A stretch of 64,000 bases of DNA from Methylobacter tundripaludum (lineage in GTDB: Bacteria; Pseudomonadota; Gammaproteobacteria; Methylococcales; Methylomonadaceae): contig NZ_PTIY01000003.1 of the NCBI RefSeq assembly GCF_002934365.1, positions 248,001 through 312,000 on the forward strand. The letters are read 5' to 3'. The position numbers and the translations under genes were made by a program. Positions within the stretch are counted from its first letter, which is position 1. Each line of letters opens with the position of its first letter. Shown piece after piece: positions 35,482 through 46,158 of the stretch. Under the pieces are notes generated by a model. That model was not told where the DNA came from. It searched no databases and saw nothing but the letters and a program-made list of their open reading frames with translations.

Positions 35482-36722
35482 TATTCGGTTCCTTGCAGGC
35501 TTTCAACCAATTCGTTAAATAGCGCATTCATGGCATCGGGCGCTTCCTTGTCATATTTGTTTTGATAACAGCGCTGGAAAACATCCAACGGTTGCAGTTC
35601 TTCGAGGCGTTCTTCGATTTTCAGGTCGGCCAGATTTTTTTCGCTGCCGCTGTAAGCGGTGGAGACTTTCAACAGGCGCACCGGCAGTTTGGCGATGACT
35701 TCTTCAATCTGCTGGCGCAATCCGGGTTCCGGTTTTTCCAGCCTGATGCGCAATTCAAGCAGCGGCCGTTGCTCGATCGGCAGATCGTCCAGCGTCAGGT
35801 TTTCCAACTGCCCGATCACATCGGACAATACGGCAAAATCCTTACCGTTGGGAATTCTTAATAATTGAACACTGCGGGGGATTTTAACGGCGATGGTTTC
35901 AACCGGCTGGCCCGCCCGAATATCGACCTGAACGACCTGATGCGAATAATCGGTTTCATCAAACGACAGCGGGATCGGCGAACCGCTGTAACGGATATGC
36001 TCGTTTGCGCCGACCCGTTGCGCCAAATGCAAATGGCCTAAGGCCACATAAGCGATGTCATCGGGAAACAATTCAACCGGCAGCGCATGCTGGTTGCCGC
36101 CCAGTATTTTGCGCTCGCTTAATTCGGACACCGCGCCGTTGACCATATAACAATGGCCGGTCAGGATCAGGCTCTCGGCATTGCCCGCTTTTTGTTGCAG
36201 CTTTTCAAATAATTCTGCATACAGTGTTTTCATGCCGGAGATTAACGGATCGCTGTCTTGTTCGCCCGTTGGCAAGTCGGCATTGCGCAAAAACGGCATC
36301 GCCCCGCACCAGGCTTTGATCTCACTCTCCGCATTGGTCAGCGGCACCAGCAGGCGCTCCCAATCGATATTGCCTTGGTCGCCCCGCGACAACCCTCCGA
36401 CCACGGTGACGCCCAGCGCATTGAGTATCGGGGATGGCGCATCCAGCCGGGATGCGGAATCGTGATTGCCGCCGACTAAAATAATATCCAGATTCGGCAG
36501 CCGGGTTCGGGCTTTGACCAGGAAGTCGTAAAGCTGCGACTGCGCGGCAGAAGATGGATTTGCCGAATCGAAAATATCACCGGCAACAATCAACGCATCG
36601 GCCTGCTTGTTGTGCATTTCATCCAATAGCCAATCCAGAAACTGCTGGTGTTCCAGTTGCCTGGATACGCCGTGTAGATGGTGGCCGAGATGCCAGTCTG
36701 CGGTGTGGAATATTCTTAACAT
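35481..36722 (-). CDS. sbcD: Exonuclease SbcD subunit
   Basis: SbcD is the Mre11-like Mn-dependent nuclease of SbcCD. The 413-residue protein has all phosphoesterase motifs: FHTADWHLGHH, VAGDIFDSANPS, VGGNHDSASRLDAP, LTGHCYMVNG and ALGHLHLAQRVG. It is followed without a gap by sbcC. The complex is relevant to the many inverted repeats in this genome, as hairpin cleavage is its classical activity; that link is inference. Confidence 0.95.
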   Translation of the reverse strand: MLRIFHTADWHLGHHLHGVSRQLEHQQFLDWLLDEMHNKQADALIVAGDIFDSANPSSAAQSQLYDFLVKARTRLPNLDIILVGGNHDSASRLDAPSPILNALGVTVVGGLSRGDQGNIDWERLLVPLTNAESEIKAWCGAMPFLRNADLPTGEQDSDPLISGMKTLYAELFEKLQQKAGNAESLILTGHCYMVNGAVSELSERKILGGNQHALPVELFPDDIAYVALGHLHLAQRVGANEHIRYSGSPIPLSFDETDYSHQVVQVDIRAGQPVETIAVKIPRSVQLLRIPNGKDFAVLSDVIGQLENLTLDDLPIEQRPLLELRIRLEKPEPGLRQQIEEVIAKLPVRLLKVSTAYSGSEKNLADLKIEERLEELQPLDVFQRCYQNKYDKEAPDAMNALFNELVESLQGTE

Positions 36723-36819
36723 TCGTTTCCTGTTTTAAAGGGGGATGACGATATAACCTCTTGCTTGCAGCCTATAGTCCTAACTACAGTTCTACCCAAA
36801 ATGATTTCTTTGAGTGGTT

Positions 36820-37236
36820 TTAATTTAAATCGCGACTGTGCACAAACTCGGTTATATTTTTAATGACCACATCAAGACATTCTTTAATCTCATGGCCCCA
36901 AACTCGAATGACCAGCCACCCCATATCTGTAAGTTGCGATGTAACCCGAAGATCCCTTTCAATATTTACCTTAATTTTTGTTTTCCAAAATTCTGCATTG
37001 GTTTCCGGTTTTGTGCCATGAATAGGGCAACCGTGCCAAAAACAACCATCAATAAAAATGGCTACCTTTCTTTTGGGGAAAACGATGTCCGGTTTACCCG
37101 GTAGTTTGAAATTAATTCTATAGCGCAAGCCGGCTTTCCATAAGGCCCGTCTTAATTTCATTTCAATACCGGTGTTTTTATTGCGAACACTCGACATACA
37201 ACGCCGGCGTTGTTCGGATGTAAGTGTATCGGTCAT
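36820..37236 (-). CDS. vsr: Very short patch repair (Vsr) DNA mismatch endonuclease
   Basis: Vsr nicks beside T:G mismatches arising from 5-methylcytosine deamination. The 138-residue protein shows TLTSEQRRRCMSSVRNKNTG, LPGKPDIVFPKRKVAIFIDG, CFWHGCPIHGTKPETNAEFW and a C-terminal VIRVWGHEIKE. It is the last gene of the Dcm-HNH-Vsr cassette. Confidence 0.95.
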   Translation of the reverse strand: MTDTLTSEQRRRCMSSVRNKNTGIEMKLRRALWKAGLRYRINFKLPGKPDIVFPKRKVAIFIDGCFWHGCPIHGTKPETNAEFWKTKIKVNIERDLRVTSQLTDMGWLVIRVWGHEIKECLDVVIKNITEFVHSRDLN

Positions 37237-37242
37237 CGTCTA

Positions 37243-38190
37243 TTAAGAGCCGCGTTCTTTCCTATGAACTTCGTCGTGACAGATATTACAAAGTGTTATT
37301 AGGTTTTCTGCCGTATTGTCCCCGCCCTTTGCGTGGTGTTTTTTATGGTGTAATTCCAAAATACGAGGGTCGGCTTTGTTCCACTCATTAATATGCCAAC
37401 TGCAATGTAAACATTGATAGGAATCTCTTCTTAATACTGCAAATCGAACAGGGTCAGGAATCAACCGGTCATGTACCGGCGCTTGACGATCCATCTCAAG
37501 CAAATAAACCCCGACAGGCAAATCAGGGCGTCCGGTTTGTTTAGTTACCACGGGCCACCCATATTCTGTGCGAAGTTCCCTGACACGTCTCGGCCAATCT
37601 GTAATATTGGCAACATAACTTATTTCTTCTCCGCTAACGGAAACGCCAACATTTTCACGTAAAAAAAGAAGTATTTTGTCTCGTGCGCTTATTTTTTGTT
37701 TACGAATATCATTGGCGAGCTTCCAACGATAAGCCGCATCACGATCCTGCCTATCTTCAAGAAGAATATAATCATCAGGCGACATTTGTTCGAGTGCCTT
37801 TATTTCTTCCGTCTGACCGGCTTCGTTAGCCTCTTTTAAAATTTCATTGATAGTAACCCCGCTTACTATCGCCCAACCGTATTCAACTCGAAGCTCCCGG
37901 ACACGTCTTGGCCAATCATTGATGCCGGCAACTACCGATAATTCTTCCCCGGAAATAACAGCCCCCGGATAATGCCGAAAATAAGCTAAGATTCTATCCC
38001 TTGCGCTTTTGGCTTCTTCAGCGGGTATTAGAGAACTGCCAAGGTCACGTAGGACACGATAAGCCGGAACAAGAGCAATGACTTTTGAGCGAAGATCATT
38101 TTCCAAAAGTTTTTTTTCAAAATTGGTAATGAGTTCCAGAAGCTCTTGTCTGAGAGTTTCAGGGTTTGCCGGTTTTGACCGCCTCGCCAT
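37243..38190 (-). CDS. HNH endonuclease with two winged-helix repeats, putative restriction enzyme
   Basis: The 315-residue protein has two similar repeats (about 63-110 and 168-216), each with a GEE(L/I)S-V(A)-(G/N)I motif and then (N/T)DWPRRVRELR-EYGW, resembling winged-helix DNA-reading domains. The C-terminal HNH nuclease (250-310) has a CxxC pair (C260/C263), ELHHKKHHAKGGDNTAENLI and a second CxxC (C301/C304). Placed between a cytosine methyltransferase and Vsr, it is the likely restriction enzyme; the duplicated repeat may read two half-sites or two strands. Neighbours abut by 6 and 18 bp. The target is unknown. Confidence 0.8.
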   Translation of the reverse strand: MARRSKPANPETLRQELLELITNFEKKLLENDLRSKVIALVPAYRVLRDLGSSLIPAEEAKSARDRILAYFRHYPGAVISGEELSVVAGINDWPRRVRELRVEYGWAIVSGVTINEILKEANEAGQTEEIKALEQMSPDDYILLEDRQDRDAAYRWKLANDIRKQKISARDKILLFLRENVGVSVSGEEISYVANITDWPRRVRELRTEYGWPVVTKQTGRPDLPVGVYLLEMDRQAPVHDRLIPDPVRFAVLRRDSYQCLHCSWHINEWNKADPRILELHHKKHHAKGGDNTAENLITLCNICHDEVHRKERGS

Positions 38191-38208
38191 ATTTTTAATT
38201 TCCTTTAG

Positions 38209-39288
38209 TTAAGCCACAGCTATTTGGGATGCATCCAAAACTGCTTTTATTTCCCGGGCAATAGCACCAGCCAAAGGCGGGGGAACGGCATTTCCAATTT
38301 GGCGAGCTATTTCCGTTTTTGATCCGTAAAAAATAAAATCATCTGGAAATCCCATTAAACGAGCCGCTTCCCTATGTGTTATGGGACGATGTTTTTCGGG
38401 ATGTAAATAACGCCCTTTTTCCGGTTTAAAAAATTCGGTTCTTATTGTTACAGAAGGCCTGTTCCACCAAAGTCTACCGAAAAGGTCGGTTCCGCCGCTT
38501 TTTTTCCTAATCCAACACTGCGGAGTGATATGAGGCGCGTTTTTTTGCAAATCAAATCGGTTTCCACCGGGTGGTATTGTTTTGTATCTCTCCAAGCTCA
38601 TGGGTGTTGGATTTCTTCCGAAGTGCAAATCAAGGGGTGGATTGCATTTGCGAATTTCCGTGCCAACAGGTTCCGGTAAATCACCAATAGCTCTATGAAC
38701 CGTTAACCAATCGGGTAAATTATCGCTTGTATCAGGTGCGGAGTGTGTTTGTTGGGGAGGGAAAGATATGGGGTGCAAAATGCTGTTCGACTTCCAGCCA
38801 ACAATAATAGTTCGGCGACGGGTTTGCGGAGCTCCGTAATTTGCGGAATTAAGTATTCCCGCTTGCACAGTGAAGCCGTTTTTTTGGGCTCGTTTTTGTA
38901 TTTTGTCGAATTCCGCAGATTTCAATAAACCATCTACATTTTCAATTACGAATATTTTAGCTTTAGATTGCTCGACAACATCCATAAACGGTTCCCAAAG
39001 AACGCGTCTTTCATCGCCGTGTCGCTTCTTATTAAGCAGGCTAAAACCTTGACATGGCGGGCCGCCAATAACAAGATCGGTTTCCGGTATAACGGGTTTT
39101 TTGGCTAACCAATCTTCGATGTTTGTACAAAGGCTGTGCTCACCAAAATTGGCGTTATGGGTTTTTACAGCGGCAGAGTCATTATCAATACTGTATATAC
39201 ATTCAAATCCTCCGCAAAATCTTGGATCGGTAAAACCAAGCGTCAATCCGCCGGCACCTGAAAATAGATCAATTATCTTGTACTTCAT
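38209..39288 (-). CDS. DNA (cytosine-5-) methyltransferase
   Basis: The 359-residue protein is a C5-cytosine methyltransferase: motif I IIDLFSGAGGLTLGF, motif IV GGPPCQGFSLL with catalytic C79, motif VI FVIENVDG, motif VIII QTRRRTIIVG and motif X QIGNAVPPPLAGAIA. A variable target-recognition region lies at about 190-285. The adjacent HNH protein and Vsr make a type II restriction-modification cassette. The target motif cannot be read from sequence. Confidence 0.93.
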   Translation of the reverse strand: MKYKIIDLFSGAGGLTLGFTDPRFCGGFECIYSIDNDSAAVKTHNANFGEHSLCTNIEDWLAKKPVIPETDLVIGGPPCQGFSLLNKKRHGDERRVLWEPFMDVVEQSKAKIFVIENVDGLLKSAEFDKIQKRAQKNGFTVQAGILNSANYGAPQTRRRTIIVGWKSNSILHPISFPPQQTHSAPDTSDNLPDWLTVHRAIGDLPEPVGTEIRKCNPPLDLHFGRNPTPMSLERYKTIPPGGNRFDLQKNAPHITPQCWIRKKSGGTDLFGRLWWNRPSVTIRTEFFKPEKGRYLHPEKHRPITHREAARLMGFPDDFIFYGSKTEIARQIGNAVPPPLAGAIAREIKAVLDASQIAVA

Positions 39289-39335
39289 TATTTTTTAGTA
39301 AAAACTATCTTTTTTAAATTCCATCGATAAAGAAA

Positions 39336-39527
39336 CTATGCCGCTCTCTGTTCTTGCAAAGGCAACAGCCCGGAAACACTGGCTTCTAACACCACCATCT
39401 GCACAAGATGATTATTAGCATCGTAAGACAAAACAACATTCCAATCCTGCGTTGTTTCTCTAACGATAGGGTTGTCGCTAAAATGAAGTTCCAAAATATC
39501 GTCTTCAGGATAGTAGATTGTTTTCAT
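39336..39527 (-). CDS. DUF2283 protein
   Basis: The 63-residue protein fits DUF2283: YYPEDDILELHFSDNPIVRE, then NVVLSYDANNHLVQMVVLEA. It overlaps the DUF4258 gene by 4 bp (ATGA). DUF2283 genes are often found as the second member of pairs with DUF4258, sometimes thought to be toxin-antitoxin-like. The function has not been established here. Confidence 0.8.
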   Translation of the reverse strand: MKTIYYPEDDILELHFSDNPIVRETTQDWNVVLSYDANNHLVQMVVLEASVSGLLPLQEQRAA

Positions 39528-39784
39528 AATTCATTCTCGAAACTAAAGTGATACATCACTGTTTTAACAATAATCGCTTGATCCATGACCACTGCGGCAC
39601 AAAGTAAGTTATCGGTTCGATGTTGATAGCACTTTGCTATCCATGCATGCTTGTCGTCTTTATAGCTTAACCGCCCTGTTTCGATAAGGTCACTTAACAA
39701 TTCCTTCGAAATATCACGTTCAATCATGCGTTTTTGAGCATGTTCCGTTACGTGAATAATTTTATTGAAGCGTTGACTATGCAC
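39524..39784 (-). CDS. DUF4258 protein, possible toxin of a DUF4258/DUF2283 pair
   Basis: The 86-residue protein matches DUF4258: VTEHAQKRMIERDISKELLS, DLIETGRLSYKDDKHAWIAK and AAVVMDQAIIVKTVMYHF. The fold resembles a small RelE-like RNase fold, and HAQKRMIERDI is the family signature. It precedes the DUF2283 gene on the same strand, as an operon. A toxin-antitoxin role is inference. Confidence 0.8.
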   Translation of the reverse strand: MHSQRFNKIIHVTEHAQKRMIERDISKELLSDLIETGRLSYKDDKHAWIAKCYQHRTDNLLCAAVVMDQAIIVKTVMYHFSFENEL

Positions 39785-39897
39785 GGTTTAACCGACTGTT
39801 TATTTGCTGGGTGAGTTTTCATGCTACCCGCCGCCGTGTTTCCGCGTCAATAACTTTAGGCATGCTGTTTAGCCCGACATTTGTCGCTTCGATATGT

Positions 39898-39970
39898 CGG
39901 GTTACGCTACGCTAACCCGACCGACATTCATCTATTTGAAAATTTTCGTGCTTTTTGTGTTTTTCGTGGA
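39898..39970. repeat. REP-like palindrome plus degenerate CTTCGTG element
   Basis: GTCGGGTTACGC and GCTAACCCGAC (39898-39922) form a stem related to 7232-7264. TTTCGTGCTTTTTGTGTTTT and TTCGTGG just after it are degenerate relatives of the 7142 and 42114 hairpins. Two repeat types are therefore side by side between dapB and the DUF4258 gene. Confidence 0.55.
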
Positions 39971-39987
39971 CAAAATGTTTTTCAGGC

Positions 39988-40794
<807 letters not shown>

Positions 40795-41931
40795 TTATCC
40801 TGTTAATTTGTCGAAAAAGCTTTTTACGCCATCGGTCCATGAGGATTCTTGAGGGCTATGGTGTTTGCCGCTGCCGGACAGGGATTCGCTGAGTTGCTCA
40901 ACCAATGCTTTTTGTTCTTTGGTCAGATGTACCGGCGTTTCAACCTGCACCTTACATAACAAATCGCCGACGGCTCCGCCTCTGACCGGCTTCACGCCTT
41001 TGCCGCGTAGCCTGAACAGCTTTCCGGTTTGCGTTTCGGCGGGGATTTTCAACAGCACTTTGCCGTTCAAGGTCGGCACTTCCAGCTCTCCGCCCAAACA
41101 GGCGGTGGGGAAACTGATCGGCACTTCGCAATATAAATTCGCGCCATCTCGAGTAAAAATCTCATGGTCTTTTACCTGAACCTGAACGTATAGATCGCCT
41201 GCCGGCCCGCCGTGCTCTCCGGCTTCGCCTTCGCCGGCCAAGCGTATGCGATCGCCGGTATCGACGCCTGCCGGGATTTTTGCGGACAGGGTTTTATTTT
41301 CCTGAACCCGGCCCTGACCGTAACACACGCCGCAAGGATCTTTGATCTGTTTGCCGGAACCACGGCAGGTCGGACAGGTTTGCTGTACCGAGAAGAAGCC
41401 CTGCTGCATCCTGACTTGGCCGTGGCCGTGACAGGTTGAACAGATAATAGGGCTGGAACCTTTTTTAGCGCCTGAACCGCTACACTCGCCACAGGTAACC
41501 AGCACCGGCACTCGGATTTTGGCATCGGTGCCGAATACGGCTTCTTCAAGCGTTAATTCCAGGTTGTACCGCAGGTCCGAGCCGCGCTGGACGCTGCTCC
41601 GCTGCCTGCCTCCGCCGAAAATATCGCCGAATATATCGCTGAAACTTTCACCGGCTCCGAATCCGCCGAATCCGCCGGCGCCACGTCCGCCACCCATCGA
41701 TGCATCGACTCCGGCATGGCCGAACTGGTCGTAAGCGGAACGTTTTTTAGGGTCCGATAAAACTTCGTAAGCTTCTTTAATCTGCTTAAACTTGGCCTCA
41801 GCTTCTACCTGGTTGTCTTTATTCCTGTCCGGGTGATACTTCATCGCCTTGCTGCGATAGCTTTTCTTAATCTCTGCATCACTGGCGTTTCTGTCTACAC
41901 CGAGAAGCTTGTAAAAATCTTCTTTTGCCAT
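40795..41931 (-). CDS. dnaJ: Chaperone DnaJ
   Basis: DnaJ delivers substrates to DnaK and stimulates its ATPase. The 378-residue type I protein has the J domain ([31 protein letters not shown]), a Gly-rich linker with [14 protein letters not shown], four zinc repeats [24 protein letters not shown] and CGVCYGQG, then the C-terminal client domain. It is downstream of dnaK. Confidence 0.97.
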   Translation of the reverse strand: MAKEDFYKLLGVDRNASDAEIKKSYRSKAMKYHPDRNKDNQVEAEAKFKQIKEAYEVLSDPKKRSAYDQFGHAGVDASMGGGRGAGGFGGFGAGESFSDIFGDIFGGGRQRSSVQRGSDLRYNLELTLEEAVFGTDAKIRVPVLVTCGECSGSGAKKGSSPIICSTCHGHGQVRMQQGFFSVQQTCPTCRGSGKQIKDPCGVCYGQGRVQENKTLSAKIPAGVDTGDRIRLAGEGEAGEHGGPAGDLYVQVQVKDHEIFTRDGANLYCEVPISFPTACLGGELEVPTLNGKVLLKIPAETQTGKLFRLRGKGVKPVRGGAVGDLLCKVQVETPVHLTKEQKALVEQLSESLSGSGKHHSPQESSWTDGVKSFFDKLTG

Positions 41932-42113
41932 GGTTCAATATTCTTTTGTTAAATTTTGGTGATTATCATTGTCTGATATTGCCCCGGATACCCCGTGAAG
42001 AGGATAAAAGACGGTTATGTTGCTTTACGGCAATGTCACTGGGGTAATGCGCCCTGCGCATCGACTTAAAAGTCCGTTTACTTGATCAATAATCCATGAT
42101 TAATAAACCAGAA

Positions 42114-42163
42114 AAAGGACACGAAGAACACAAAGCTTTTTCTTCGTGAACTTCGTGTCCTTT
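42114..42163. repeat. CTTCGTG-type dispersed hairpin between dnaK and dnaJ
   Basis: AAAGGACACGAAG (42114-42126) and CTTCGTGTCCTTT (42151-42163) form a 13-bp perfect stem. Its loop carries a further related CTTCGTG. It is in the dnaK-dnaJ intergenic gap, the only large gap in the operon. Confidence 0.65.
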
Positions 42164-42221
42164 GTGGTTTTATGCATTAAGTTAATACATAGGGGGATAT
42201 ATCTTACCCCATACCTGCATT

Positions 42222-44150
42222 TTACTTCTTATCGTCGTCTTTGACTTCTTCAAACTCGGCATCGACAACGCCGTCGTCCGCAGCATGCTCCGAAGAAGCA
42301 TGCGAGCTTGACGCTTCACCTTCCGACGCCGATTTTTGTGCGTAAACACGTTCAGCCAGTTTGCCTGACAACTCGGTTAAATCATGAGTTTTGGCTTCAA
42401 TTTCCGCTTTATCGTCACCTTTAACCGCAGTTTTCAGTGCTTCAATCGCATGTTCGATGCCGGTTTTTTCATCGGCGCCGACTTGATCGCCCAGTTCTTT
42501 CAATGATTTTTCAGTCGCATGAATCATTCCGTCGGCGTGGTTGCGCGCCGCCACCAATTGCGTCAACTTGCGGTCTTCGTCAGCATGCGCTTCGGCATCT
42601 TTAATCATGCGTTCAACTTCTTCATCCGATAAACCGCTGGACGCTTTGATCACAATCGATTGTTTTTTGCCGGTCGCCTTGTCTTTGGCCGACACGTTCA
42701 AAATACCGTTGGCATCGATGTCGAATGCGACTTCAATTTGCGGCACGCCGCGCGGTGCGGGCGGAATATCGGACAGGTCAAAACGACCCAACGATTTATT
42801 CGCCGATGCGACTTCACGCTCGCCTTGCAGTACGTGAACGGTTACTGCCGTTTGATTGTCGTCCGCGGTAGAGAAAACCTGCGATGCATTGGTTGGGATC
42901 GTGGTGTTTTTCTCGATCAGCTTGGTCATTACGCCGCCCATTGTTTCGATACCCAGCGATAAAGGGATAACGTCCAACAGCAACACGTCTTTAACTTCAC
43001 CACCCAGAACGCCCGCCTGAATCGCCGCGCCCAAAGCCACCGCCTCATCGGGGTTAACGTCTTTGCGCGGCTCTTTGCCGAAAATGGCTTTAACCATTTC
43101 CTGAACTTTCGGCATACGGGTTTGACCGCCGACCAAAATCACGTCGTTAATATCCGATGCGGATAACTTCGCGTCTTTCAAGGCCATTTCGCATGGGCCT
43201 TTAGTGCGATTAATCAGCTCTTCAACCAGCGACTCCAGCTTGGCGCGTGTCAACTTAACGTTCAAATGTTTAGGACCTGATGCGTCCGCAGTAATGTAAG
43301 GCAAGTTCACATCGGTTTGCTGGCTTGAAGACAATTCGATCTTGGCTTTTTCCGCCGCTTCTTTTAAACGCTGTAAGGCCAATGGATCGTTATGCAGGTC
43401 TACACCGCTTTCCTTTTTGAATTCCGACGCAAGAAATTCAATGACTCTTGAATCGAAATCTTCACCGCCCAGAAAGGTATCGCCGTTGGTCGATAACACT
43501 TCGAATTGGTGCTCGCCATCTATTTCGGCGATTTCAATGATCGAAATATCGAACGTACCGCCGCCTAAGTCATAGACCGCGATTTTGGTGTCGCCTTTAG
43601 GTTTGTCCATACCGAAAGCCAATGCGGATGCGGTCGGCTCATTGATGATACGTTTAACTTCAAGTCCGGCGATACGGCCGGCGTCTTTAGTCGCCTGACG
43701 TTGCGAGTCGTTAAAATAAGCCGGTACGGTAATAACCGCTTCGGTGACTTCTTCGCCCAAATAGGCTTCGGCATCTTTTTTCAGTTTCATCAAGACGCGC
43801 GCCGAAACTTCGGGAGCCGCCATTTTTTTGCCATGCACTTCAACCCAGGCATCGCCGTTTTCGGCTTCGACGATTTTATAAGGCACCATTTTGATGTCTT
43901 TTTGCACCACATCGTCTTTAAAACGACGGCCGATCAAACGTTTGATCGCAAATACGGTATTTTTCGGGTTGGTAACCGCCTGACGTTTTGCCGACTGCCC
44001 TACCAATACTTCATCGTCACTGGTAAAAGCGATAATGGAAGGCGTAGTACGCGCTCCTTCGCTGTTTTCAATCACTCTTGCGACGCCGTTTTCCAACACC
44101 GCAACGCACGAGTTTGTTGTTCCTAGATCTATGCCGATTATTTTAGCCAT
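42222..44150 (-). CDS. dnaK: Chaperone DnaK (Hsp70)
   Basis: DnaK is the ATP-dependent Hsp70 chaperone. The 642-residue protein opens with [20 protein letters not shown] and shows [35 protein letters not shown] and a C-terminal acidic tail ending [15 protein letters not shown] is 6 nt before the ATG. It lies in the order hrcA-grpE-dnaK-dnaJ. Confidence 0.98.
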   Translation of the reverse strand: MAKIIGIDLGTTNSCVAVLENGVARVIENSEGARTTPSIIAFTSDDEVLVGQSAKRQAVTNPKNTVFAIKRLIGRRFKDDVVQKDIKMVPYKIVEAENGDAWVEVHGKKMAAPEVSARVLMKLKKDAEAYLGEEVTEAVITVPAYFNDSQRQATKDAGRIAGLEVKRIINEPTASALAFGMDKPKGDTKIAVYDLGGGTFDISIIEIAEIDGEHQFEVLSTNGDTFLGGEDFDSRVIEFLASEFKKESGVDLHNDPLALQRLKEAAEKAKIELSSSQQTDVNLPYITADASGPKHLNVKLTRAKLESLVEELINRTKGPCEMALKDAKLSASDINDVILVGGQTRMPKVQEMVKAIFGKEPRKDVNPDEAVALGAAIQAGVLGGEVKDVLLLDVIPLSLGIETMGGVMTKLIEKNTTIPTNASQVFSTADDNQTAVTVHVLQGEREVASANKSLGRFDLSDIPPAPRGVPQIEVAFDIDANGILNVSAKDKATGKKQSIVIKASSGLSDEEVERMIKDAEAHADEDRKLTQLVAARNHADGMIHATEKSLKELGDQVGADEKTGIEHAIEALKTAVKGDDKAEIEAKTHDLTELSGKLAERVYAQKSASEGEASSSHASSEHAADDGVVDAEFEEVKDDDKK

Positions 44151-44221
44151 TGAGTTCTCCAGACTTGAATTTATTTAAAAAAGTAAAAGTTGTTACAGAT
44201 ATAAGGCTGCTTTATTTGATT

Positions 44222-44830
44222 TCAAGCCTGTTCATCGATGCTGGGAATATCCGCCGGCTTTTTTTCGGCTGCTTTGGCAACCAAGACCATCGCGGGACGG
44301 AGCAAACGTCCGTTCAACGTATAGCCTTTTTGAAAAACGTTAACCACCGTATTCGGCTCGGCGCCTTCCACCGCCTGCATGGCCATGGCCTGATGCAACT
44401 CGGCGTTAAAAGGCTGGCCGATCGGATCTATCGTTTCAATTTTGAATTTTGCAAATACTGATTCGAACTGTTTAATCGTTAATTCGCTGCCTTCGCGGAA
44501 TTTTTTCACTTCCTCGCTATCGCCTGTTGCCGCCTGTAATCCCAACACCAGACTGTCTAATACGGGCAATAATTCCTTGGCAAAACCCGTTAGAGCGAAT
44601 TTATGTGCGTCTTCCAAATCCTTTTGCGTTCTTCTTTTCAGGTTCTCCATCTCCGCCTGCGCGCGAACCGCTTTGTCCCAGTTCTCCTGCGCTTTTTGCT
44701 CAGCCTGGGCCAATGCCTGCTGTAACTCTTCAATCGCAGGCTCGTGCTCGGCTAATTCGGTATGCGGTTCTGCAACCGTTTCGCTTTCAGTTTTAACCTG
44801 AGATCCAGGCGCTTCCTGATCAGTACTCAT
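44222..44830 (-). CDS. grpE: Nucleotide exchange factor GrpE
   Basis: GrpE releases ADP from DnaK. The 202-residue protein has the long N-terminal helix (EHEPAIEELQQALAQAEQKA), AEMENLKRRTQKDLEDAHKF, LLPVLDSLVLGLQAA, and the C-terminal beta domain FNAELHQAMAMQAVEGAEPN and VFQKGYTLNGRLLRPAMVLV. AAGGAG is 9 nt before the ATG. The order hrcA-grpE-dnaK is normal for HrcA-regulated operons. Confidence 0.97.
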   Translation of the reverse strand: MSTDQEAPGSQVKTESETVAEPHTELAEHEPAIEELQQALAQAEQKAQENWDKAVRAQAEMENLKRRTQKDLEDAHKFALTGFAKELLPVLDSLVLGLQAATGDSEEVKKFREGSELTIKQFESVFAKFKIETIDPIGQPFNAELHQAMAMQAVEGAEPNTVVNVFQKGYTLNGRLLRPAMVLVAKAAEKKPADIPSIDEQA

Positions 44831-44896
44831 TATTCATAGCTCCTTAATATTTAAAATTAATACCCATGCCGGACGGCACAAGAAAATGGATATTAT

Positions 44897-45970
44897 TTAT
44901 AGTGGGGTCGTTGATTTCGGATTCAAGGCGGCCCCCAACAATTTCGCCGTCACATCGACAAAAGGAATGATTTTCTCGTAGGCCATGCGCGTCGGCCCGA
45001 TCACGCCCAGAACACCGACCACTTCATCGCTGACCGAATACGACGAGGTCACCAGACTGCAATGATCGAAAGCCCGATAACCGGATTCTTCGCCGATAAA
45101 AATCTGTACACCCTCGGCTTTCATGCACTGATCCAACAAATGAATAACGCCCTGCTTTTGGCTGAATGCTTCAAACAGCCCTTTTAGCCGTTCCATATCC
45201 GACAATTCGGAAAACCCCATTAAATTGGTTTCGCCGGTCAGCACATAATCGTCTTTTTTATTGTCCCGATCGAACGCCAATTGCGCCATTTTTACCGCAT
45301 CCAACATGCCCTGGTTCATGCGCTCCTGATCGTCTTGCAAGTCCTTTAAAACGGCTTTGCGCACCGCATTCAGACTACGGCCGGAATAAATCGAGTTTAA
45401 ATAATTGGCCGCTTGCTGTAATTCGGCGGAACTGAATACTTTGGAGGTATGGATGATTTTATTGTGAACTTCCTGCTCGTTGGTAACGAAAATAACCAAC
45501 ACGCGGGTATGAGATAAAGGCAGGAACTCGATATGCCGCAAGCACACCAGCTCTCTTTTAGGCAAGGTCACCACCCCGGCCATCTGCGTTAATTCCGACA
45601 GCAGTCTCGATGCGACGCCGATCATATCATTGCTGTCATCGCTTACCGACAAGCCCTGATGCAACCGAGTTAAATCTTTCGATTCCAGCGGCTTAACCGT
45701 CAACAAGGTATCGACAAACAAACGGTAGCCGCTAACCGTGGGCACCCGCCCTGCCGAAGTATGCGGTGAATGCACCAGCCCCAGATCTTCCAGGTCGGCC
45801 ATCACATTGCGAATCGTTGCCGGACTTAAATTTAAATCCGAATCTTTTGCCAAAGCCCGCGAACCGACAGGCTGACCATCACTGATGTAACGCTCGACCA
45901 GCGTTTTTAAAAGCTGTAGCGACCGCTCATTTAAAACTTGCGTATTACCCACACTTACCTCTGCGACCAT
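44897..45970 (-). CDS. hrcA: Heat-inducible transcription repressor HrcA
   Basis: HrcA binds CIRCE operators and represses class I heat-shock genes; it needs GroEL/ES to fold. The 357-residue protein has an N-terminal winged helix (ERSLQLLKTLVERYISDGQP, VGSRALAKDSDLNLSPATIR, NVMADLEDLGLVHSPHTSAG) and GAF-like and C-terminal domains ending GPTRMAYEKIIPFVDVTAKL. The ATG at 45970 has GGAG 8 nt before it; a GTG three codons upstream lies inside the operator and is unlikely. Confidence 0.95.
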   Translation of the reverse strand: MVAEVSVGNTQVLNERSLQLLKTLVERYISDGQPVGSRALAKDSDLNLSPATIRNVMADLEDLGLVHSPHTSAGRVPTVSGYRLFVDTLLTVKPLESKDLTRLHQGLSVSDDSNDMIGVASRLLSELTQMAGVVTLPKRELVCLRHIEFLPLSHTRVLVIFVTNEQEVHNKIIHTSKVFSSAELQQAANYLNSIYSGRSLNAVRKAVLKDLQDDQERMNQGMLDAVKMAQLAFDRDNKKDDYVLTGETNLMGFSELSDMERLKGLFEAFSQKQGVIHLLDQCMKAEGVQIFIGEESGYRAFDHCSLVTSSYSVSDEVVGVLGVIGPTRMAYEKIIPFVDVTAKLLGAALNPKSTTPL

Positions 45971-45972
45971 AT

Positions 45973-45999
45973 TTAGCACTCCATTAACACGAGTGCCAG
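45973..45999 (-). promoter_or_regulatory. CIRCE operator for hrcA
   Basis: TTAGCACTC (45973-45981), a 9-bp spacer and GAGTGCCAG (45991-45999) match the CIRCE consensus with two mismatches in the second arm. It lies 2 bp upstream of the hrcA ATG on the minus strand, so the hrcA Shine-Dalgarno (GGAG) is inside the operator. HrcA would control its own operon. Confidence 0.9.
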
Positions 46000-46158
46000 C
46001 GAGGCAAATTATCAGCTCATCAACCTATTGTCAATAAACCTAAAAACCGGTTAATGTTTATATTTCCTTGATATGCCAGTCGCGTCATATCAAAACCATC
46101 CGCTCATCTTTCCCGCCGATTTTATTTTTACCCAACCAAAACATTGTAAAACGACAGG

